Shown in pieces: positions 26,178-37,800 of a stretch of 64,000 bases of DNA. Made by a program: the position numbers and the translations under genes. The stretch comes from Ifrita kowaldi. Lineage: Eukaryota > Chordata > Aves > Passeriformes > Cinclosomatidae. The first letter of the stretch is position 1, and each line of letters begins with the position of its first letter. Under the pieces are notes generated by a model that worked only from the letters and a program-made list of their open reading frames with translations, ran no database searches and was not told the origin of the DNA. The stretch is taken from contig VZRS01009490.1 in NCBI GenBank assembly GCA_013398055.1, positions 186,001-250,000 of the forward strand. The letters are read 5' to 3'.

Positions 26178-26227
26178 GTCCTGCTCCCCCCCTCCCCCCC
26201 CCTCCCCCCCCCGCCTCTCCTCCTTTC
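26178..26227 (+). repeat. C-rich low-complexity tract
   Basis: Poly(C) runs broken by single T directly right of the gap. On the minus strand it is G-rich and could fold into a G-quadruplex. It is probably the far side of the same unstable pyrimidine tract. Confidence 0.9.
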
Positions 26228-26930
26228 TTCCAAACATTTTTCCCTTGAACCCATGCAGATTTGCACATAAGCACCCCTTCTAGGGAATTGTGCAGGTCTC
26301 CTATCATTCAAGGAAGAATCATTTCCCATTGATTTTTCTCTGTTTCCCATGTTCCTGACCTGATGGCCCCCATTCTTTTATGGGAAGAGGATGATGAGTC
26401 AAGTGCTGTTATTTACTTTTTTTTTTAGCAAATTCTCTGCACGTTCAGAGGTTTTAACCACTCTTCGAGAACATGTGGGTGTAAATAGGAATTACACAAG
26501 GTTGCTATAAAGGAGGCTATAGTGCATATCACACAGAGACACAAAACCATCAGCAAGGTGCAGGCATGATATGTCAACTCTGATTCAGAGCAAGGTGCCA
26601 AATGGCACTGTGATGCAAAGGACGGTTTGCACCTCTGAATGGGTCCTGCTTCTGCACAATTAATATCCAAAATGAGATAGAGATGCTTAGGAGAGTTGGG
26701 TGAAGGGCTTGTGGTACTGGGGAGGAGATACATACAGAAACCCAGGGATCTCTGCCAAACCTGTGGCTCATTGTTTTTACTCTGTGAGGTCCCATTGGTC
26801 TCTTGAGCCTCTTAAGTTTGAGTGTAAATACCTGTCAAAGGAGCCAGGAACTCTGCTCCCTGTGATATTAGGCAAGCGCTTATGTCTGGTTTTTCTACCG
26901 CCAGTCCCATATGTGCCCCAGCACAACACT
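26228..26930. other. Unassigned noncoding sequence
   Basis: Nothing recognised apart from a short T run near 26418. The sequence ends where the long minus-strand CR1 begins. Confidence 0.5.
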
Positions 26931-27742
26931 GAGTCACAGAAACACAGAATGTGCCAAGTTGGAAAGGACCCACAAGGATCATCAAGTCCAACTCCTGACC
27001 CTGCACAGGACAGCCCCAAGAGTCACAGCATGTGGCTGAGAGTGTTGTCCAAATGCTTCTTGAGCTCTGTCAGGCTTGGTGCTGTGACCACTGCCCTGGG
27101 GAACTGTTCCAGTGCCCAACCCTCTGGGTGAAGAACATTTTCCTAATATCCAGCCTAAACCTCCTGTGACACAACTTCAGGCCATTCCCTCAAGTCGTGT
27201 CACTGGTCACCAGAGAGAAGAGATCAGTGCCTGCCCCTCCTCTTCCCCTCATGAGGAAGTTGTAACTGCAATGAGGTCTCCCCTCAGTCTCCTCCAGGCT
27301 AAACAGACCAAGTGTCCTCAACTGCTTTTCATAAGGCTTCACCTCTGGCCTCTTCACCATCTTTGTTACCCTCCTTTGGACGCTCTCTAATAAGTTTAAT
27401 GTCTTTTTTATATTGTGGTGCCCAAAACCTCACACAATATTCAAGGTGAGGCCGCTCCAGTGCAGCGCAGAGTGGGACAATCCCCTCCCTTGCCCTGCTG
27501 GTGATGCTGTGCCTGATGCCCCCAGGACAGGGTTGGCCCTCCTGGCTGCCAGGCCACTGCTGACCCATATTCAGCTTTCCATTGACTAGGACCCCCACGT
27601 CCCTTCCCAGAGCTGCTTTCCAGCCTCTCATTCCCCAGTCTGTACATCCAGGGTTTCCCCATCCCAGGTGCAGAATCCTGCACTTGCCCTTGTTGAGCTT
27701 CATGTTTGGTGATTGCCCATCTCTCTGATTTGTTGAGGTTTC
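26931..27742 (-). repeat. CR1 LINE, about 0.8 kb, distal reverse transcriptase to 3' end
   Basis: The longest of the younger CR1 copies. Read on the minus strand it starts inside the distal ORF2 (about 27740) and ends at the element's 3' terminus (26931). The minus frame over 27329-27703 keeps CR1 landmarks in order: K-C-R-I-L-H-L-G, D-V-G-V-L-V-N-G-K-L, a serine/arginine block 'SITSRAREGIVPL', then RPHLEYCVRFWAPQYKKDI. Further toward the 3' end the frame breaks. The plus strand reads through 'aggatcatcaagtccaactc' and 'ttctaatatcca'-like blocks at the 3' end. The catalytic core and endonuclease are missing, so it is a 5'-truncated dead copy. Confidence 0.96.
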
Positions 27743-30700
27743 TTTATTAAACAGGAAAAAAATATCCAGAAATTCGGTTCTTCATTTGTCTCAAAGGTCA
27801 CTTGTCTCATCCTTTTTTCTTCCCCTCAACAGATTGAAAAGTCTGCTGCTGCCCAAGAAGGGGATCTGATACGAAATAGTAGTGAGCAATGTGAATGCTT
27901 GAAGCATTCAAGCATTCAGGTTTTTTCACTTGCCTTAAAATATCTGCTCCCAGACCCAGACACAATCACAGTTGAGAGTACAAGGCTTCTTGAAAAGGAA
28001 AAATAACACAGGGAAATATCACCCCTGTTTGCAACTATCTGAAAAGAGTTGTTTTCCAGTGGGAAAAAGGGGTAGGAACCGTTTAAAAGAAGATTGTTCC
28101 ATCAATGATTATTGCCCTGAGACTCCATTCTCTCAGACCCCAACCCCAGCTTTCACTGACCTCTGCCTGCCTTCCCACATAACAATTCCTATTATTCCTC
28201 CACTCCTTCTGCTCTGAACATGTATTCCTTCAAATTTGGTGTGGAGACCTGTACACAGTGTTTTCAGACAGTATTTCACCAGTGTTTGAAGTCATAGGGT
28301 TTGCATTTGGCTATGGTGAATTAATCCACTCTTCTGACTAACATCTTATCACGTGTTTGCCTTTCCATGGCCACATTAAATTGCTGACTTGTTGCCCAGC
28401 TTTACTTGTCAGAGCCTTTTTCCCCTCATCAGGCACTCTTACTAATTCTTTCCTTTCTTGCTCCTACCTCTCACTTTTTCTCCTTAAAATCCATACTGTG
28501 TCTATAAATGCAGCTCCAAAGGTGAACCTGAAGCAAACCAGCCACGCTCAAAGCAAGTGCATTTCTATATTTAGCAGCAAACATTTAGTTGTGCTGCCGC
28601 AGAGTCTTTTTGAAGAGCTGCACCTTCAAAGAGGTCTTCACAGAGCCACTGAGCCAGAAAGTATTGAAGGGGTGTTGTCTACAACTCAGCGTTGTCAAGC
28701 TTATAATTCTTAAGCTTATAGCCGGAGGCAGAGCACAGGGACATTTGCATGGTTATATCTGTTTCTTTTCCTCCTAGAAATTGAAAAGAAGGAACACAGG
28801 GTGAAAAATTAATGCCAGAGCTAAAAAAAAAAACCCCAGTGCCTGCCTGTAATAGCACTCTCTCTCTCTTTCCCATGTATGTTTTTTAAATAAGCACCGA
28901 GACACATTTCATGTACATTGCCAGGACTGGTAGCTTTTAACACCCGTCTGAGCCTTTTTTTCCCCAAATAGATGTGAATATCTATATCCACCCTACTTAT
29001 AGCAATATAACCACGTTCAATTGCATTCTGCTTACTTAAAACTGCCCCTGACTCTTCTACAGATTTTATATTCACTCATGGCTGATCTCACTGAAAGTGC
29101 CACATGAGCCGCGCCAAACCCTCTCAGGAGAGGCTGCAGATGTTGGAAGAAGTTTCCTTGACACAGGCACTGTACAAACAGGGTTATAAACCCTGCCCTT
29201 CACAATTTATTAATTTTAATATGGTTTATTGATTTTTATCAGCATCCACGGGATGTTCTTTTTGAAGATACCTTGTCTGATGTGAGTCCATGAAATTCTG
29301 GGCATGCTATTCTGCAGAGTATTAACAGGGCAGTTCTAAACCAATTTTAAAAACATGTGACAGCCTCAGCACACTGCACATTGAATAAGATGGAGGAGGA
29401 AAGTGTGAATTATGAATATTGTTAATTCTGGAGAAATTCATAGTGTAGAAGTTTTTAATTCTTAGGTGTTTTTAATGTAGATAAACATTTGTATGCTGCC
29501 GACTATTTGCATAGTGGTTGTATGTGTCAGACACAAAGAGCATAAACTGTCTGTCTAAATCCTCTGAAACTTAAACAATCTTATATTTACTAGTTAACAG
29601 CTAGTTAAAGAGCATGAAAAAATCTATATTTTCAAGTAAACAGTCTCTGAGATTTTTCATAAAGATAAGCATTCGCTTTTTAAGTATCATATATATTTTC
29701 TTTTTCCTAACTTTACTCCCTATTCAATATTTGCACCATTTTTACTTCCCTTTAAATTGTCACCCCAAATGTGGCTGGATTTGAGCAGAATAAAGATATT
29801 TTTACACCTTCCATATCCCAGTGACGCATCATCTTTGACCAAGTGGCCATTGATGTCAATGAGGCCTTTGCCTGGGCAAGGATTTCACTGACATCCCAGG
29901 ATTTGTTTCACAGCTGGCAAAGGCACTCCACAGGCTTTGCAGGAAAGTAGCACTGCAATTACATAGCCAGGACTATTGGCACAAACACCCCTTACCCAAG
30001 AAAAAGAGTGTTTCCCTGGATGTAAGAGTTTTGGGGAGATTTCAGGGTTTTCTGACCAATTTTTAGCTTTTGCCAGACTTAAGGTGAGGAACGTAACAGT
30101 CTTGATTGTTGAGAGGTCTTCCAGCAGGAGAATGGTGTATTTGGGGGACACATGCTAGCCCAGATATGCCAATATTCCAACCCATTTCCAGTTGCTTGTC
30201 ACAGGTGATGGATCATTCCGGTGGCAATGGAGAATGGGCCATGCCAGCAGAGTGAGTTGCATGGTACCTGCTTTAGAGAAGTCCTGTTAGTACCCAGCTG
30301 TTTTTCATTTTCCCATCCTGTTTTCACGTGTAAATCAATGGGTAGAGAAGGGACAACGAAATTTCCCTGTTGACATATGGATGATTTGTGGCTCTTTCAT
30401 CTACACTTGACCCCTAAAACAAAGAGAATATTAAGCCTAATGAGCCAATGCTCTAAGATGACCTGTGTTGTTGTGCAAAGATAGGAATTTGCTGGTATTT
30501 TCAAATGCAGAAACATCTGCAGAAGCGGGTGGAAGGGAAGTGCTTTGGGTGCACAGATAATTATTGGGATTGCTACATGATAGATGAGGTTATTTTGTCA
30601 GTTCTGTGTACGAGTTCATAATGAGTCTAATCCCCTGAAGTGATGTGACATCCAGCCACTGCAAGTGGAAGGAGGGACCACTGCTGCCTGACTGTCAGAC

Positions 30701-31770
30701 AGAAGATTCAATGGCCTTTTCACTCCAGAGAGGAAAACAAGAATTGTTTATTCAATATTAATTTCTTTCTCTCTGCCCTGTAAAAGATAAGGATCAACAC
30801 CACCACATTTCTGTTTACGAGATAAAGTAGGTGCTGGATAGGATTTAGGAGCCTACACCACACCCTTGTGATTCCAGTGTGTTGCTCTTCAAATCATTCC
30901 ATAAACACATCAGTTACAAAGAGGGTTTCTTTTGCCTTGTTTCAAGACTTTTTTTTTTTTTTGAATGCTGAATCTCCTATATTTTAAAAAGTAATTTGAA
31001 AAGAATATAAAATATTTTAATTGATTTGGTGCTCAATGGAAGGACACACATATACAGTGTTCTTCAAATCCATTACAAGTAAGGGAAAAAAAGCAAGAAT
31101 TTTCTCCCCATCACAGATCAACATTTTGAGCTCATTGTCCTTGACTTTGTTAAAATGCTTTTTATCTCCTGTTACGTTACTTTTATGCTTGGAATGAGGC
31201 CATATTTCTGAAATTCAAGTAGATAAAGTTATTGAGTATACCCAGTATGAGTGGAGAGCCTAATAGAAAACTATAAAAGTAGAAAATCTGCTTCTATGAG
31301 TTATGTCACTGCTCCCCTCATATCCTCCACCCCTTCTGGAGGACAGCACCAGCTCTAGATTATATCACACTGCTGAATGTACTTGAGCCCACTCATGGTT
31401 ATAAAGGTGCTTGCTCTCCTCCATCTTGTGTTACTGACGTGTTGAGCTGGCATATTTCTGGCATATTCTATGTCCTATGATTCCTTGGAATTTAAGAAGA
31501 GGATTGAGTCCTGGCATGCTGATAAAGCGTCCACCAGTTTCACAGAAAATTCAATTAAATTGGCATCCATTGCACCAAGTTTCATAATCAACTCCAGCTC
31601 CTCTACAGTAGTTCCAGGTCAATAGTGCTGTAAGAAATTGCTTTAGAACACCAAAAAAACCCTGTTGCAGCAGAACTCCCACATGTTCTTGGCTTAGAAC
31701 CCATGCCCTCTCTTGCCACTTTCCCATTTAAGTAACATAATTTTGATGAGGAACCAGTTACATGTCATAA
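27743..31770. other. Unassigned noncoding sequence
   Basis: No gene or transposon was recognised. Small structures: an inverted repeat gaatgctt/aagcattc at 27893-27909 with the right arm duplicated to 27917, a direct repeat of aagcttata at 28697-28705 and 28712-28720, and a T14 run at 30949-30962. The AT-rich stretch at about 29.18-29.5 kb has no repeat character and is a candidate conserved noncoding element. Confidence 0.45.
30949..30962 (+). repeat. T14 homopolymer
   Basis: Fourteen consecutive T; no retroelement identified on the minus strand beside it. Confidence 0.9.
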
Positions 31771-32160
31771 TGTTCTGGTTTAACCCCAGCTGGCAACTCA
31801 TCCGCTCACAGCTGCTCCCTCACTCCCCCACAGCGAGATGGAGGAGAGAATCGGGAGGGTAAAAGTGAGAAAACTCGTGGGTTGAGGTAAATACAGTTTA
31901 ATAGGTAAAGTAAAAGCCTCACGTACAAGCAAAGCAAAATAAGTAATTAATTCACCACTTCTCTTGGGCAGGCAGGTGTTCCACCATTCCCAGGAAAGCC
32001 AGACTCCATCACACCTGACAGGGACTGGGGATCACAGACAAACGTGATCATCCTGAACATCCCTCCCTTCCATTACCTTTATCTTATTGAAGGCAGATTG
32101 CTGGGTGGTGGCTACTGACGTCCGATGTGGGACTTGGAAATATTATCCATGCATTTGTTC
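31771..32160 (+). mobile_element. Endogenous retrovirus LTR relic (copy A)
   Basis: The stretch begins with TG (tgttctggtttaacccc), continues with 'ctccctcactcccccac', 'gagaaaactcgtgggttgag' and 'acagtttaataggtaaag', and has a later 'actgacgtc' block. I recognise this order as a common bird LTR, probably ERVL-like, though I cannot fix the family. The right end is unclear; similarity fades near 32160. No gag, pol or env remnant was recognised beside it, so it is probably a solo LTR or truncated end. Old LTRs of this kind carry their own promoter and polyadenylation signals, but none can be shown to be active here. Confidence 0.75.
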
Positions 32161-34347
32161 ACAGATATTACTGCAATTCTTCATGGGACTGTTTGTCAAG
32201 GCTGTCCACAGTAATACCAGTCTGTACCCTCTGGGAAGTGTTTTCAGCATGCCTTGTAAATCATAAGCATTTTTCAGTTATTTCAGGAGGGAAATCTTTC
32301 CGATTTGAAAACCCCTCATAAGTTTCTTCCCATAAAAAGATACACAGCTTCAATGTTTTATCCAATAGAATGGATCCTGGTGAAATTTTGGTTTTGTCAG
32401 GGTGTGATTGTCACTGAATCTTGGCTTTTTCCACCTCTTTGAACAAAGTAGAGAAACTTAAAGAGACAACTCATTCATGACTGATTGTGGTTCAGATCTG
32501 CCTTCACACAGGGTAGCAGATAGAAAGAGAAGGTTTAAGTCACTTTCAGCATTATCTCTTGTCTCTTAAGATCCAGAATAACAAGAGGTTCATGCTTTCT
32601 CCCATTGGTTATAAATAACTCTGTGAAATTTAGCAGATCAGAGATATATTTGAAGGTTAAAGTCACTACACATTCAGGTAGGATGTCCTTGAATGTACAG
32701 TTCCCAGATTATTTTGCATTAAGGTTCCACCAGGACACCCATAACTAGAAAATTGCTTCCCCCACTTTGGAAATGGTGTGCTCAGAGTTAACTAAAGGCC
32801 ACATTAGAAGGATTTTAGGTAGGTATACTCCTAAAATTTAAATTCTCATCTTGTTTATATTCAGATATGAATAAATCATATATTTTTTAGAAAATAAATC
32901 CTACATGGGAGCACAATCTTCCTCTTTAAATCTGTGAGTATCCTTTTAGATCAGAGGAAAATCTGCTACAGAAAAGTTTGCTTGAACCTGCATGGCTCAA
33001 AAGCTCTTGCTTGGTATGCACCTCATGCACAGAATTTCCTGCTGCTGAGAAGTGCATGGCACACAGGCTGTATCTGGTTTTAAATCGTTTGATATCACTT
33101 GCATTGTTCAAAAGAGATTTTATGACATGTCCTTTTGCTCTGGGGATGATTTGTTGTTCTCTAGTGTTTCATTAAGCTATTATTTGTAAAGTGTTTTGTG
33201 ATGCATTGCATGAAAGCTGCAGTCTAAGCAATTTTATGTGCTGGAGTGACAATTCAGGTATCAACAGGCAAGGATTAATGACACTAATTATTCAAAACAA
33301 TAGTTTCTTTCTTTAAGTACTTTGTTTAGAGGGAGGGGTAGATTAAAATAAGTGAGTGGATGTTGTGTATAAGAGGTGTAAGCATTTCTGCTGATGGAAG
33401 ATAAAAGAGGAAATCGAAGGACGTGAAAAATAGCTCAGAATAGTATCTATAGGAATATGACTCCTATGTGTCATGTAAATTACTCAATAAAATAGGACTG
33501 TGCAAGCTACAGAGCAAAACTAATAACACATCCAATAATCCATTTGCCAAATACGTAAAAAAGTGTAAAAAGTGCATCCTTTATCACCTTACTTCTGACT
33601 CTAAAACTGCAGCAGGTTTGCTGACGTGGACTGTGCTATCCTAAAATTTGCAGATGGAGGCACAGGTCTACTGAACCCAGCTCTTCTCAGAGCAATCTGC
33701 TGAAGAAGTACTAGCCCAGTGAAGAAAACATAGTTACTGATTTAAAAATATCCAGGAGGTTTCCTGTCTCTGGGGCAGGGACAGGCTCTCCAGGACCAAC
33801 AGTACCTGTTAATCCACAATCCTAGATGATCATTGTGTTTCCTTCTTCACAGCAGCATGGTACCTACATGTTAAGTAAAATCTGTAACAACTGCCAGTAT
33901 CAAGTGCTACTCAAGCATACGGTAATATATCGTTTATTTTTCTACTTCTGCTTTGCTTTGGGGTAAAGGATGCTCCAGCCCCAGTGTGATGGGTTTTATC
34001 CTTGATGGTAGGATTTGATTTCTATAAAATCACCTTTTCCTAGAGAATATGATTTTTTAATGTTTATTAATAATGGATTTATTAGATTGTTACCTAAAAG
34101 TGCAGGTTCTCTTATTTCATACAGAAGAGTGCACATCTAGCTACAGAAACCTGACAGAGCAAATGACCTCCACTTACACATGAGAAACAATTTACAAGGA
34201 CTAAAATAAGCAGCCACCAAGCAGCACAGGAATCTCTTTTCACTGATCTACATGCTTGCTTCCCTGTGATTTCCCCCAAGAATCTAGGTACTCACCAGCT
34301 TTATGACACAGGAGATCATGCACGTTTCAGTACAAAAAGAGAGTACT
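32161..34347. other. Unassigned sequence between two LTR relics
   Basis: If the two LTR relics were a pair, this would be the provirus interior, so I looked for gag, protease, reverse transcriptase and envelope signatures in the open frames. I found none. The frames are short (at most 65 codons) and unlike retroviral proteins. Ordinary noncoding DNA is the better reading. Confidence 0.5.
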
Positions 34348-34550
34348 CAAGAGAAAACTTTTTTCACTGTGAGGGCAGTCTGGAAGGCAACAGGGACAGG
34401 CTGTCTGAAGATGTTGTGCAGTCTTCATCCCCAGAGATATTCAGAACCAAATCAGACACAGTCCTGGGCATCCTGCTCCACTTCAGCAGAGGAGTTGGAG
34501 GAGATCTCAAGAGGTCCTTCTTCATTTCAGACATTCTGTGATTCTATGAA
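34348..34550 (+). repeat. CR1 LINE, 3' end
   Basis: Plus-strand CR1 3' end of about 200 bases. The frame here carries the eroded 'KNFFTVR' region as ENFFH, then the 'REVVESPSLEIF' region as EDVVQSSSPEIF and then a D-T-V-L-G block. It closes with attctgtgattctatga, the CR1 terminal octamers. 5'-truncated. It lies about 100 bases before LTR relic B. Confidence 0.92.
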
Positions 34551-34646
34551 AAATCACTTGAAGGATGCCAGTCATTAGTGACCTGAATTGAGTGATGGGT
34601 TATGGAGTGCCCAGGATTCCACAGCGCAGAGATTTATGTTATTGGA

Positions 34647-34800
34647 TGTTGTGATTTAACCTCGGTGGGCAGCTGAGCACTACACAGACACTCACTCAGT
34701 GCTCTGCTCGGTGCAATGGGGGACAGAATTGAAAGGGTAAAAGTGCAAGGACTGGTGGGTTTAAATAAACTCAGGCAGATACAGAAGAATAGTGCATATT
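34647..34800 (+). mobile_element. Endogenous retrovirus LTR relic (copy B)
   Basis: It has the same block order as copy A: tgttgtgatttaacctc, then a 'gcactacacagacactcac' block, then 'agaattgaaagggtaaaagt', then 'actggtgggttt'. By eye it is roughly two-thirds identical to copy A over the shared part and looks more eroded. It may extend to about 35050 (a shared 'aaggcagat' word occurs there), but that part is uncertain. Same orientation as copy A, about 2.9 kb away. Confidence 0.6.
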
Positions 34801-37800
34801 TTTTTAAAGTTTCAGACAGTGTGTTTGTAGGATTCCAATGTCTAGCACTTTAAAAATACTCCCCGGGAAAATTACCTTTTTTTTTCACTTTTTTTCTTCT
34901 TGGAATGAGTTCTACATGTGTTGTTTCTTTACATGAGAAAGCAAGGATAGATCCCACACTGAACTACCATCTACCTTGTTGAAAATTCCCATTCCCCTGC
35001 AGTGGAGTTTTACCTGTGATGATCTTATTTAAGGCAGATGAATCCACTCTGTATCAGGCTACAGGACAATAATCTTTCAGAATCAAATGCAAGTCCCCAT
35101 TCCTGCTTGTGTTTACCTCACCAAGGTCCTCTGCAGAAGGGAAATGTTTGCACAGAGGATCCCGGTTGCACTGGCTGCTGTACCACGTCCTGTACTGCCA
35201 CTAGGATTAGCAGGTGAAGAAAACACGAAGCACTTTCTCTGTCAGACTGCAGCTTTAGAAAGCCAAAAGCTGTGTAAGTGAAGTGCCTTCTCCTTGTGGT
35301 TTTATTTATTGCCTGTGTTAACCAGATTTGGGGAGACAGCTCGGGGAGGTAAGCACAAACTCTTTCTGTATTAGCCTACTTCACTCGTAGCTTTTCTCTC
35401 TCCTGCTGGTTCCCTAGGCAGTGTCTGATACACCAAGAGATTTTTCTTTACTGATGAGACTGCAGCTAAGAACATCAACCTGCAAGAAACGTCAATCTTC
35501 TTTACATAAGAAAATGCCTTCGGCAAAGACACGTATGTTCCCTACAATGGGACTTCCAGTTTCACCTGTTTACCCCCTGCTTCCCAAGCATGCATAAGAG
35601 TCTCTGTATTTCTGTGCTGTCATGAGAAAGATTTATTCACATTGTTCATTGGTGACTAAATCCTAGACAAAACTGAACAACGAGTGGAGATGACAAATCC
35701 AGCGAGAACACAAAGTGAAGCCCCTGTTTCCTTTCTGTAGGCTTCTCATGGGAAAAGAAGATGCTGCTCCATAAGGTAATGAATCCAAAGCATGACCTCT
35801 GTGTCTGTGAAGTTCCACTTTTCTTGTCTCCTACTAGGGCAGTAAAAAGTAAGAGTTGAGCTGAGTGATGCACAGAAGTCTGACGGTGGTGGTTAACTGC
35901 CTGCCTTGCTCTCCCCAGCAGCTGTGGGCTCAGCTTGGATATCTCTGAAGCATTGCTGCCTTTTGGAAACCAAAGCAAGTCATAGCTTGTGGGTGCAGGG
36001 CCGCAGACCAAAGTGTGACCTGGTTACTAATAAAATCAGGTAATTATTCCCTGATGGTTAGTGTGTATTCATTATAATGTGTGTCTAACGCAAATGATTC
36101 AAGTGATTTTAATTGTGTTCTCTCCTCCCTACTCGCACTTAACTCCCATTGACAGGGAGATGAGAACAGACCCCCTCCTCTTTCACTCATTAGCAAGTGT
36201 TACAAGGATTATTCTGGTCGGGGAAGGTTTCTGGTGCTCTGCAATGATGTGTCTGACTCATCCCCTATTGTAGCAAGTAGGGAAGGTTATTTTTGCAGTG
36301 TTAATATGGAAAAGTATGTGGAAAATGTAATACTTCAAAGAGGTGCCTTCTGTGGGAAGTCATTGCTAATTAGGTGGTACGTGGGTGTCACCTGGGTCTC
36401 AGTAAACTATAGGTCATGCCAATATTTGAATCCTCTGAAGATGTTAGCGTAATTAGGGGAAAATAATTAGCATTTCACCTTTCATTTGGAAATTATGATT
36501 AACTGTTTACTAACCTTTTTAATGATTTTCAGGTTTTCTAGATTTGCTAAGTTCCTTGCTGCTTTCAAAGCTGTTTGCCTAATGACAACCCGAGGGCATG
36601 TGGAAATCTTATTGACTATCACAAAGGGTCCCCATTGCTCTGATCCCGACAATTACTGTCATCATCTCTTTATGCTGAAATACAGTCTTTATCCACCTGA
36701 GATCTGAACCATATTGTGCTAAGTTCTGCAGGTGCCTTGTCTAACCTAAGCAAAAATTGGGAAGGAAATCAGGACTTTTAACTGTTTTGCAGAGAGTCAC
36801 TTCACATGATGAAGCAGATTCAGGACTAGAGAACTGAAGCTATCAGACAGACAACACTGTTCCTCCCAGCCAGAAACGTAAAGACTATCTTACTCTCTTC
36901 CCAGTGGGTTGTAGAGAGAGCAATCCCAGGATGCCACACGATTTCTTTTGATGGAGATACCCGGTCCACACAGACATGGTGAGTACAGCAGGAGACAGGT
37001 GTGTGAGCAAACTCTAAACCAGATAACTTAAATACTAATTACAGTGTAGTCATAACTCCATCCCCTGGGGCTCTGGAATCATCTCATGCTGAACTCCTTG
37101 ATGCTGTTCAATCAAATGCTGTTTCAAGTATGTGCCCAGAGCCACAGTCACACTTCTGATTGATACAAGTCCTACCCGCATTATGAAGCTTTTCAGTTCC
37201 TGCTATTGGTGGGTTGTGTGCAATATGAACCAACCTCATGAGAGCTGTCCTCTGAGTCTGCTACTCTCTTGCAGAGTTTCCGTCCCTATGCTTGTGTTAT
37301 GGACACCGCTGTCTTGTGATCAGCTGTGGAATGCAACTTTGTAATCAAAATTCCCTGACTTTGGCAGCTTCATGCTTCCTCTGGGAGGAGTACAGAAACA
37401 GATAATTTTCATGGAATAACAAAGTCCTTTTTTGCCCTGCACCCAAATGAACAGAAGTTTAGCCTCCAAGAACATCTGCCATGCCATGCAAGGGGTCCAT
37501 CCATGATCCAGACAAGAGTCCAGGACTCACTGCTCTCTCTGGTAGACCCTTGAATATCAATTCCATTAGAGCCAGGGGACAAAGCTGTCCCACGTTTAAA
37601 ACAGGGTTTTTATAACACAGCTGAGACTATCTTAACATACCCTAGGGTAAGGATCTGGAGCTCCTGAAGCTCCAAGGCATGGCTGTGTTTCTGAGATGCA
37701 AGCATTGTGAACCAATCTAGCAGTCCTCTTGCATCCTAAGGAGACAGAGAGTTTTATATTCTGATTTGATGTGTAAAGCTGACAGACATTCAGCAGGAAT

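Noticed and set aside
25872..26350. Several 120-141-codon open frames across the gap
   Set aside because: They read the CCTTT repeat and N as codons. Repeat artefact.
27329..27703. 124-codon minus frame as a gene
   Set aside because: It is the distal reverse-transcriptase region of a truncated CR1 element, not a host gene.
27893..27917. Inverted repeat gaatgctt/aagcattc as a transposon end or CRISPR-like repeat
   Set aside because: A single short palindrome with one duplicated arm; no partner copy, spacer pattern or transposase nearby.
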